Assembly (NCBI GenBank): GCA_026984595.1
Contig: JALSRW010000054.1
Span: forward strand, 1-5,121
Origin: Alphaproteobacteria bacterium
GTDB taxonomy: Bacteria > Pseudomonadota > Alphaproteobacteria > Geminicoccales > Geminicoccaceae
Direction of reading: 5' to 3'
DNA length: 5,121 nucleotides
The translations under genes were made by a program, and so were the position numbers. Position 1 is the first letter of the stretch, and each line of letters begins with the position of its first letter. This document shows, piece by piece, positions 1 through 5,121 of this stretch. The notes beneath the pieces were generated by a model. That model was not told the origin of the DNA and searched no databases. It worked only from the letters and a program-made list of their open reading frames with translations.

Positions 1-66
1 AGCGGCAGGTTCGCCATTGCGGCGGGAACCGCGGGACGAGCCCGGAGCGTTCCGGCTGCGGTCCAT

Positions 67-142
<76 letters not shown>

Positions 143-156
143 GTTCGTCGGCGCTG

Positions 157-185
157 TGTATGGGATCGCCCCCCGGGGATGTCAA
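157..185 (-). promoter_or_regulatory. Sigma-70-type promoter of the tRNA-Ala gene
   Basis: On the minus strand a perfect TTGACA (185-180) is followed by a 17-base spacer and CATACA (162-157), a partial match to TATAAT. Transcription would start near 150, giving a leader of only about 8 bases before the tRNA 5' end at 142, as is usual for tRNA genes. The stretch between the -10 box and the start (CAGCGCC) is GC-rich, like the discriminators of stringently controlled stable-RNA promoters; that regulation is inferred. The -35 box is about 50 bases past the stop of the glycosyltransferase gene, so the tRNA need not depend on readthrough. Confidence 0.75.
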
Positions 186-233
186 GGTTCGCGGGCACTT
201 CCGAACACCGTCGTGGGCGCGGCCGGCGGGGCG

Positions 234-1655
234 TCATGCCCGGGCGAACGCACGCCGCGTCTGACGGCCCCAGCCGCCGGCACCGCGCAGCCAGGCCAGA
301 TGTCCGGCCATGCGCCAGAAATTGTTGAGCTGGCGGTAGCCGAAATTCTCGGCGATCGCGGCCAGCGCCAGAAGGGCCAGATGACTCGCCCGGGGAACGC
401 GCCGCAGCTCCATTTCCTCGAGCACCAGGGAGCCGATCGAGACGACGATGCCGAAGGCGAAGGTGAGCGCCAGCCAGGCGAGGAGAAAGTTCGTATCGAG
501 CATACCGAGCGCCCAGAAAAACGGCATCAGCACGTATCCCGCGGCCTCCACGGCGGGCGCCAGCACATCCAGCAGGAACAGCGTCGAGAGGCCGAGCCAG
601 CCCGGTGTCCCGTAGCGCCGGCGGCCGATCATCCGGTGATGGGCCGCAAGGCTCTCGAGGGCGCCACGGTGCCAGCGCATGCGCTGTCGCGCGAGGGCGG
701 GCAGACTTTCCGGAACCTGGGTCCAGCAGACCGGTTCGGGGACGAAACGGATCTCGTAGGAGCGGCCACGCTCGCGCAGGAAACGATGGAGGCGCAGCAC
801 CAGCTCCAGATCCTCGCCGACCGTGGCGGTGTCGTAGCCGCCCACCGCCAGCACCGCCTCGCGGCGGAAGATGCCGAAGGCACCGGAAATGATGAAAAGC
901 GCACCGAAGCGCTCGAAGGCGAGGCGGGCCATGGTGAAGGCACGCATGTATTCGATCGTCTGCAACAATGCCAGGAACCGGTTCGGCAACCGCACCTCGA
1001 CGACGCGCCCACCGCGTACCCGGCAGCCGTTGGCGACCCGCACCGTGCCGCCGACGGCGACCGTCTGCTCGCCGCCCTCGACGAAGGGCTGTACCGCGCG
1101 CAGCAGGCTGTCGGCCTCCAGCAGACTGTCGGCATCGGCGGCGCAATAGAGCTCGCCCTCGGCGAGGTTGATGCCGGCATTGAGGGCATCCGCCTTGCCG
1201 CCGTTCTCCTTGTCGATCACCCGCAATGCGGGGTTGCTGGCCGAGCGGTAGACACGCCGGCACGGCGCGTGCGGCAGCGGGCCGGTGCCGGCGACCTCCT
1301 CGGGCTCGAGGGCGAAACGGCTCTTCAGCCGTTCGAGCGTGGCGTCGGTCGAGCCGTCATTGACCACGATCACCTCGAAATCGGGATATTGCAGCGCCAG
1401 TAGGGCGCGTACCGACTCCTCGATGGTCAGCTCCTCGTTGTAGGCCGGAACGATCACCGAAAGGGAGGGAGCCAGATCCACCAGCTCGCTCCACAGGGCA
1501 CGGGTGCGCCGTGCCGGCGGTCGGCTGGCCATCGCCCAGAGCGCGATCAGCATCAGAGTGAAGTAGAGCAGATTCTGGGTAACGCTCACCAGCAGCACCA
1601 GCAGGGCCACGAGCTGCGCCAGCAGCAGAAAGGCCGGCCAGGCGATGCCGCTCAT
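234..1655 (-). CDS. Processive membrane glycosyltransferase, family 2 (PgaC / cellulose-synthase type)
   Basis: A 473-residue inner-membrane glycosyltransferase, expected to polymerise a beta-linked polysaccharide from nucleotide sugars at the cytoplasmic face. An N-terminal hydrophobic region (about 5-43, probably two helices) precedes a GT-A domain with VPAYNEE (69-75), VVNDGSTD (97-104), GGKADALN (152-159), DAD (174-176, metal and nucleotide-sugar binding), SGAFGIFRR (257-265), the GED motif with catalytic Asp282, and QRMRW (324-328), the QxxRW signature of processive synthases. Further hydrophobic segments follow at about 352-382, 386-411 and 423-440. Length and layout match PgaC/IcaA and CesA-like enzymes; no PilZ domain is present. 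The start ATG overlaps the stop of the HEAT-repeat gene by four bases and has a GGAGG upstream. It is the last gene of the operon. The sugar and linkage cannot be read from sequence. Confidence 0.93.
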   Translation of the reverse strand: MSGIAWPAFLLLAQLVALLVLLVSVTQNLLYFTLMLIALWAMASRPPARRTRALWSELVDLAPSLSVIVPAYNEELTIEESVRALLALQYPDFEVIVVNDGSTDATLERLKSRFALEPEEVAGTGPLPHAPCRRVYRSASNPALRVIDKENGGKADALNAGINLAEGELYCAADADSLLEADSLLRAVQPFVEGGEQTVAVGGTVRVANGCRVRGGRVVEVRLPNRFLALLQTIEYMRAFTMARLAFERFGALFIISGAFGIFRREAVLAVGGYDTATVGEDLELVLRLHRFLRERGRSYEIRFVPEPVCWTQVPESLPALARQRMRWHRGALESLAAHHRMIGRRRYGTPGWLGLSTLFLLDVLAPAVEAAGYVLMPFFWALGMLDTNFLLAWLALTFAFGIVVSIGSLVLEEMELRRVPRASHLALLALAAIAENFGYRQLNNFWRMAGHLAWLRGAGGWGRQTRRAFARA

Positions 1656-2659
1656 CGAGGGCTGCCTCCGAAGGCTGCCGGATGGAGGCCACCCAGTCGC
1701 CGCACCGCCTCGCCGGCGCGGAAACGAACCGTGGCATCGGGATCCTCGAGGCAGGCGCGGACCAGGCCCAGAAGGCCGACCAGCCTGCGTCTCGCGGCGG
1801 CGGTCACGGCGTCCGCCCGCAGCCGCGGCTCGGGATCGCTCAGCATCCGCGCCAGGGCATCGAGGCCGAGCGGATGCTTGAGATCGAGCAGGGCCATGGT
1901 GGCGGCGCGACGAACGGCGGGGTCCGCGGAGGCGGCTTCGGCCGCGATGCTTTCGACCAGGTTCGTCAGGCCCGCGGCGCCGGCGGCCCTGAGCATCAGC
2001 ACGCGTCGCTCGGGCGGGCAGGGCTCGCCGAACAGCTCCGTAAAGGCCCGGGGGCGGAGCTCGGCCAGTCGTTGCCAGAAGGCGAAGGCGGTCGGGCCGG
2101 CGAGCGCCGGATCGTGACGCGCGCGGCTCTGCAGAAGGCTCCAGGCCGCGTCACGGTCGACCAGGGCCACGGCCGCCGCCACCCGCGTCCCCGCGGTAGC
2201 GTCGGAGAGTGCCGCGCAGAGCGCCCGGGTGACCTTTTCGCTCCGGTAGATGGCCAGTCGGCGCGCCGCTTCCGCCCGCACCCCGGGGCGCCAGGAGCGG
2301 AGCGCCCGCAGAAGACGGTCGACGAGCCCCAGCCGCGCGCCCAGCGCGGCCAGCCGTTCCCGCCCCTCGCCGCGGACCATCTGGGACAGCTCGTCGATCA
2401 GTTCGATCAGGAAGGCCGCCGGCAGACCGTGCAGTGCAGCCGGATCGAGCTCCGCCTCGTCGCCGTGCAACCGGCCGAGAATCAGCCGCCTGGCGGCCTC
2501 GCGCTCACGGATCCGCCGCTCGCCGCGCAGCTCGGTGGCGAGCCGCCGCAATACCAGCACCAGCAGCACCAGCAGTGCGAGCAGCACGAGCAGAAGGGTG
2601 AGCTGCCACACCAGCCAGAGCACGCTGTCCAGGAACCGGTCGCCGGCGGCCATCGGCAT
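1652..2659 (-). CDS. Membrane-anchored HEAT-repeat protein
   Basis: A 335-residue protein of unknown function. Residues about 12-37 form one long, leucine/valine-rich transmembrane helix, followed at once by an Arg-rich stretch (RRLATELRGERR, 38-49). By the positive-inside rule this puts the rest in the cytoplasm. The remainder is helical and Ala/Leu/Arg-rich. HEAT-like units are visible near 126-170 (VRAEAARRLAIY), 246-276 (DPAVRRAATMALLDL), 276-305 (DPEPRLRADAVTAAAR) and 306-323 (DPDATVRFRAGEAVRRLG). No catalytic motif is apparent, so a scaffold or regulatory role beside the adjacent synthase is the natural inference. The ATG at 2659 has GAG six bases upstream and lies seven bases after the preceding stop. 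An ATG at 2653 (two residues shorter) is about equally good. A GTG at 2680 would overlap the upstream gene and lacks a Shine-Dalgarno sequence. Confidence 0.85.
   Translation of the reverse strand: MPMAAGDRFLDSVLWLVWQLTLLLVLLALLVLLVLVLRRLATELRGERRIREREAARRLILGRLHGDEAELDPAALHGLPAAFLIELIDELSQMVRGEGRERLAALGARLGLVDRLLRALRSWRPGVRAEAARRLAIYRSEKVTRALCAALSDATAGTRVAAAVALVDRDAAWSLLQSRARHDPALAGPTAFAFWQRLAELRPRAFTELFGEPCPPERRVLMLRAAGAAGLTNLVESIAAEAASADPAVRRAATMALLDLKHPLGLDALARMLSDPEPRLRADAVTAAARRRLVGLLGLVRACLEDPDATVRFRAGEAVRRLGGLHPAAFGGSPR
1653..1669 (-). promoter_or_regulatory. Ribosome binding site and ATGA coupling junction of the glycosyltransferase gene
   Basis: GGAGG (1669-1665, minus strand) lies nine bases before the ATG at 1655-1653, inside the end of the HEAT-repeat gene. 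That gene's TGA (1654-1652) overlaps the ATG as ATGA. This fixes the glycosyltransferase start and suggests translational coupling, so that the two inner-membrane proteins are made together. Confidence 0.7.
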
Positions 2660-2666
2660 CCCGCGC

Positions 2667-4016
2667 TCAGAAGGCCACACTCAGGCCGAGACCGAACGTG
2701 CGACGCAGGCCGCCCTCCTTGCGGTCGGTCACGCCCAGATCGAAGAACACACGCAGCCGGTCGTCGAGATCGACGACCAGACCCGCGAACACACTGCGTG
2801 CCAGGGTGGTGCCTCCCTCCACCTCGTCCCGCTCGATGGTGGTGCCGGCGAACAGCCGCCAGCCGGACCGGACGATGCCGTCGATGCGGGCGGCGAGGCC
2901 GAGATCGCGGCCGCCGGCCTCGTCGCGGGTCTGTACCACCGCCGCCGTCGTCCAGAGACGGCCGTCGAGGAAATACTGCGTGACGCCGAGTTCGAGGCTG
3001 CCCACCCCACCTTCGGGGTATTTCTTGAGGCGCAGCCGGGCCGAGCCGACGGTGTCCCCGAACCGCCCCGTGCCTCGTTGCAGACGATGGCTGATGCCCA
3101 GCAGCCCTTCGACATGGGGCGAGAAGTCGGCATCGGGCGTGCCGCCCAGGCCCAGCACCAGAGTCGTCGCCTCGGCCAGCCGCCGCTCCAGCGACAGGAG
3201 AATGCCGACATCGGTGGCGCCGAAGCGGCGTCGCAGGTCCAGCCTGCCGCGCAGCCAGCTCCGTTCGTCCCAGCGCCAGGAGAGTTCCACCGAACCTTCG
3301 CGCCAGGGCTCGCGGTCGCTGTCGTCGTATTCGCTGAAACTGCCACTCAGGGTCAGGCGAAAGCGTCGCCGTTCCGCCTCCAGCCCGGCCAGACGGCGGC
3401 GCACCAGCCGCTCGTAGCCCGGCGCCTCGAGGATCCTCTCGTAATAGGCCGAGGCGAGCCGCAGATATCCGCGCCGGCGGGCGATATCGGCGGCCGTCAG
3501 CAGCGTGTCCGGATCCTCCGGGGCGAGCTCCCGCAGTCGTCCGAGTGCGGCTTCGGCGCGGTCGAGCCGGCCGGCGGCGAAATGAATACGGGCGGCCAGC
3601 AGCCAGGGGCGCGGGTCTCCGGCGGCCGCCTCGAGGAGGGGCCGCAGCGCGGTCAGGGCCTCCTCCCGCCGGCCAGCGAAGAACAGGGCACGGGCTCGAG
3701 CGAGGCGGAGATCGGCATAGTCCGGGGCGATCCGGATCGCCTTTCCGAGTATGGAGGCCGCCTGCTCGAAGCGCTTCAGATCGGTCAGGATCTGGCCTTC
3801 GAACAGCAGCAGATCGGTGTTGCCGGGCGCGATCCGCAGCGCCGCCCGGATCCGCGCCAGGGCCTCCTCGTAGCGACCCTGCTCGCGCAGGCTGCGCAAG
3901 AGGGCGTAATCCGGAGCCGCCGCCCGAGCGGAGGTCGGGAGAAGGATCAGCAGGACGAGCGTGATCGGCAGCAGCCGGGATCCGCCCCGCGGGCGGCGAC
4001 GCGGCCTCGGGGACAT
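2667..4016 (-). CDS. TPR and outer-membrane beta-barrel protein, putative polysaccharide exporter (YaiO/PgaA-like architecture)
   Basis: A 449-residue exported protein. It starts with a basic n-region (RPRRRPRGGSR), a hydrophobic core (LLPITLVLLILLP, 15-27) and a likely signal peptidase I site after ARA (30-32). Residues about 36-210 are tandem TPR-like helical pairs (for example GRYEEALARIRAALRIAPGN, GRREEALTALRPLLEAAAGD and GRLDRAEAALGRLRELAPED), predicted periplasmic. From about 217 to the end the pattern changes to alternating amphipathic strands, around 14 by eye, ending in LGLSVAF with a terminal Phe, the usual signal for BAM-assisted outer-membrane insertion. TPR followed by a barrel is the architecture of PgaA, the poly-N-acetylglucosamine exporter, and the barrel size is also compatible with the YaiO family. 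Next to a processive synthase an export role is the best inference. PgaA is roughly 800 residues, so this is a much smaller version. The start is 14 bases after the regulator stop, with only a weak GGA upstream. Confidence 0.85.
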   Translation of the reverse strand: MSPRPRRRPRGGSRLLPITLVLLILLPTSARAAAPDYALLRSLREQGRYEEALARIRAALRIAPGNTDLLLFEGQILTDLKRFEQAASILGKAIRIAPDYADLRLARARALFFAGRREEALTALRPLLEAAAGDPRPWLLAARIHFAAGRLDRAEAALGRLRELAPEDPDTLLTAADIARRRGYLRLASAYYERILEAPGYERLVRRRLAGLEAERRRFRLTLSGSFSEYDDSDREPWREGSVELSWRWDERSWLRGRLDLRRRFGATDVGILLSLERRLAEATTLVLGLGGTPDADFSPHVEGLLGISHRLQRGTGRFGDTVGSARLRLKKYPEGGVGSLELGVTQYFLDGRLWTTAAVVQTRDEAGGRDLGLAARIDGIVRSGWRLFAGTTIERDEVEGGTTLARSVFAGLVVDLDDRLRVFFDLGVTDRKEGGLRRTFGLGLSVAF

Positions 4017-4030
4017 CGGCGGTTCCGGCG

Positions 4031-4405
4031 TCAGGCCGCGTGCCGGGCCAGGGTCTTGGTGATGCGGACCGCCAGCTCCTCGGGTATGAAGGGTTTGACC
4101 AGATAGTCCTCGGCCCCCAGCGACAGCCCGCCCACCACGTCGCGTTCCTGTTTGCGGGCGCTGAGCATGATCACCGGGAGATCGGCGGTTTCGGGTGCGG
4201 CACGCAGGCGCTTGAGGACCTCGAGGCCGTCGAGACCGGGCAGCATGCCGTCGAGCACCACGAGATCGAGCGGCTCCCTGGCGGCGATTTCGAGACCCTC
4301 CTCGCCGTCGCCGGCGGTCAGCAGCTCGTGGCCGTGCCCCTCGAGAGTGAAGCGGAGCAGCTCGACCAGCAGTTCGTCGTCATCGATGACCAGGATCCGT
4401 GCCAT
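4031..4405 (-). CDS. Stand-alone receiver-domain response regulator
   Basis: A 124-residue protein that is entirely one CheY-like receiver domain. Residues Asp8-Asp9 (in ILVIDDDE) form the acidic metal-binding pocket. Asp52 (VVLDGMLPGLDG) is the phosphoacceptor, Ser82 (IMLSARKQ) is the switch Ser/Thr, Tyr101 the switch aromatic, and Lys104-Pro105 (YLVKPF) the invariant lysine. The segment GAEDYLVKPFIPEEL resembles OmpR/PhoB receivers, yet the protein ends right after the last receiver helix with no DNA-binding or enzymatic output domain. It would act through protein contacts, with phosphate supplied by a histidine kinase not encoded here. As first gene of the operon it may control the synthase complex. 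The ATG at 4405 is chosen for its GGAGG and because MARILVIDDDE is the normal receiver start. A TTG at 4477 would add 24 residues unlike the family. Confidence 0.93.
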   Translation of the reverse strand: MARILVIDDDELLVELLRFTLEGHGHELLTAGDGEEGLEIAAREPLDLVVLDGMLPGLDGLEVLKRLRAAPETADLPVIMLSARKQERDVVGGLSLGAEDYLVKPFIPEELAVRITKTLARHAA

Positions 4406-4414
4406 GACGCCTCC
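4403..4414 (-). promoter_or_regulatory. Ribosome binding site deciding the response-regulator start
   Basis: GGAGG (4414-4410, minus strand) precedes the ATG at 4405-4403 with a four-base spacer, which is short but workable. This favours the 124-residue start over the upstream in-frame TTG at 4477, which would also fall inside the presumed promoter region. Confidence 0.65.
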
Positions 4415-4469
4415 GATTGCCCGTCCCCTGCGGAGCCGGATCTCCATCGGCTCCTGCTGCCCGCATTCC

Positions 4470-4502
4470 ATCACCAAAAGGTTTCATTAAGGTTAACGAA
4501 TG
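4470..4502 (-). promoter_or_regulatory. Putative promoter/operator region of the four-gene operon
   Basis: This is the only clearly AT-rich patch in the window and it lies 65-97 bases upstream of the regulator start. On the minus strand it reads GTTAACCTTAATGAAACC followed by TTTTGGTGATGG. TTAACC (4496-4491) could serve as a weak -35 element with TGATGG (4473-4468) 17 bases further on, but the -10 match is poor. TTAACC also resembles the half-site bound by the alphaproteobacterial regulator CtrA (TTAACCAT); the full TTAA-N7-TTAA spacing is absent, since the two TTAA elements are only two bases apart. The position and base composition are observed; the function is inferred. Confidence 0.35.
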
Positions 4503-4590
4503 GTTGCCCGTGCCCGGTCACCGCAATCGCCTGCGGGGCCAGCGGAGATCGTCGGCGCTGCGGCCTTCTTCGGGGCGGGAGCGTTCGGGA

Positions 4591-5121
4591 TCAGAGGCCG
4601 AGGCGGTCGAGGAGCGCGATGATCGGGCGCAGATAGCCGCCCCCGAAGAGATGCAGGTGCACCAGCAGCGGATAGAGATTGTAGAAGTCCTTCCGGAGCT
4701 CGAAGAAGCCCGGGGCGATGCCCGCGATTTCGGCATAGTGTTCGTAGAAGACGGGATCGAACGGGCCGAACAGGGTGGTGAAGGCGAGCTCGATCTCGGG
4801 ATGGCCGAAATAGATCGCCGGGTCGAGAAAGGCGGCGATGCGGCTGCCCCGCACCAGGATGTTGCCCGACCAGACATCGCCGTGGAGAAGCGCGGGCTGT
4901 CGCGGCTCCTCGAGCCAGCGATCGAGCCGTGCCGCCAGACGCTCGATGCGCCCGAACAGGGAGCACGGCAGGCGGCCCGATCGCTGTGCGAGGCACGCCA
5001 TGTGGAGAAGCCTTCGCTCCCGGAAAAACGGCAGCCAGTGCTCCATCTGCCCGTTGGGCTGGGGCAGGGGGCCGATCAGCGTGTCCCGGGTGAGGCCGAA
5101 GGCCGGGGCGGTGATCCCGTG
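4591..5121 (-). CDS. Fructosamine/ketosamine-3-kinase family protein, 5' end outside the window
   Basis: The last 176 residues of a protein related to fructosamine-3-kinase and E. coli YniA, which phosphorylate ketoamine adducts on glycated proteins so that the sugar leaves (protein deglycation, cytoplasmic). The frame is open to the window edge and begins HGITAPAFGLTRDTLIGPLPQPNGQ, matching the family's segment before the conserved W and FFRERRL. The aminoglycoside-phosphotransferase-like core shows HGDVWSGNIL, with catalytic Asp in codon 4878-4876, then FLDPAIYFGHPEIELAF carrying the metal-binding Asp, then a family-typical C-terminus with FYNLYPLLVHLHLFGGGYL. Family members are close to 290 residues, so about 110 N-terminal residues, including the nucleotide-binding loop, lie beyond 5121. 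The methionine at 5046 is internal. The gene is 185 bases from the next operon and appears functionally unrelated to it. Confidence 0.92.
   Translation of the reverse strand, partial: HGITAPAFGLTRDTLIGPLPQPNGQMEHWLPFFRERRLLHMACLAQRSGRLPCSLFGRIERLAARLDRWLEEPRQPALLHGDVWSGNILVRGSRIAAFLDPAIYFGHPEIELAFTTLFGPFDPVFYEHYAEIAGIAPGFFELRKDFYNLYPLLVHLHLFGGGYLRPIIALLDRLGL

Larger units (their letters stand above)
234..4405 (-). other. Predicted four-gene exopolysaccharide synthesis and export operon
   Basis: Receiver, TPR/barrel, HEAT protein and glycosyltransferase follow each other on one strand with gaps of 14 and 7 bases and then a 4-base overlap. No terminator or promoter is visible between them. Together they span cytoplasm (receiver, HEAT domain, catalytic domain), inner membrane (glycosyltransferase, HEAT anchor), periplasm (TPR) and outer membrane (barrel), as expected of a synthase-dependent glycan secretion machine. 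Co-transcription is well supported by spacing; the shared function is an inference. Confidence 0.7.

Noticed and set aside
42..55. Possible hairpin terminator after the tRNA (CCGGA, loop ACGC, TCCGG on the minus strand)
   Set aside because: The stem is only five clean base pairs and no T-run follows it. Such short GC palindromes are expected by chance in this composition. Bases 1-66 otherwise show nothing recognisable.
3960..4016. Twin-arginine (Tat) signal in the TPR/barrel protein, because of its Arg-rich N-terminus
   Set aside because: The SRRxFLK pattern is absent, the h-region is strongly hydrophobic, and outer-membrane barrels use the Sec pathway.
156..4106. Long plus-strand open frames (for example 156-1403, 1682-2983 and 2250-4106, up to 618 codons)
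   Set aside because: They lie antisense to genes with clear family motifs. Their translations are low-complexity Arg/Ala/Ser/Pro/Gly-rich, with no recognisable domain, as expected from high-GC third codon positions on the opposite strand.
4406..4477. N-terminal extension of the response regulator from a TTG at 4477
   Set aside because: The extra 24 residues do not resemble a receiver N-terminus, and a GGAGG site supports the ATG at 4405.
4470..4485. Sigma-54 type promoter (TTTTGGTGATGGAATGCGG)
   Set aside because: The spacing between GG and GC is nine bases rather than the required ten, and the surrounding bases do not match the consensus.
4521..4536. Inverted repeat CCGCA-N6-TGCGG after the kinase gene
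   Set aside because: A five-base-pair stem without a T tract is too weak to call a terminator, although its place between two transcription units would suit one.

Overview
The window is GC-rich bacterial DNA. A tRNA-Ala(CGC) gene, strong GC preference at third codon positions, and AT-rich sequence confined to one intergenic promoter-like patch suggest a high-GC proteobacterium, probably an alphaproteobacterium. That assignment is an inference; there is no rRNA or other phylogenetic marker here. Every supported gene lies on the minus strand, so the window reads biologically from its right end to its left end.

From the right: the 3' part of a fructosamine/ketosamine-3-kinase family gene (protein deglycation) enters from beyond the window edge and stops at 4591. 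A 185-base gap follows, with a short AT-rich patch near 4470-4502 that may hold the promoter of the next operon. Then come four tightly packed genes: a stand-alone receiver-domain response regulator (4405-4031); a secreted TPR protein with a C-terminal outer-membrane beta-barrel (4016-2667); a membrane-anchored HEAT-repeat protein (2659-1652); and a membrane-embedded processive family-2 glycosyltransferase of the PgaC/cellulose-synthase type (1655-234). The gaps are 14 and 7 bases, followed by a 4-base ATGA overlap, so this is very likely one operon with translational coupling. A tRNA-Ala(CGC) gene with its own well-formed promoter closes the window at 142-67. Bases 1-66 show no gene.

The most interesting content is the four-gene operon. 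It looks like a minimal synthase-dependent exopolysaccharide system: the glycosyltransferase would polymerise and translocate a glycan across the inner membrane, and the TPR/beta-barrel protein would export it across the outer membrane, as PgaC and PgaA do for poly-N-acetylglucosamine. The HEAT protein sits where known systems carry other accessory subunits and may be a cytoplasmic scaffold or regulator of the synthase. The receiver may switch the system by phosphorylation. No deacetylase, glycan hydrolase or PilZ domain is visible within the window. The polymer is unknown.
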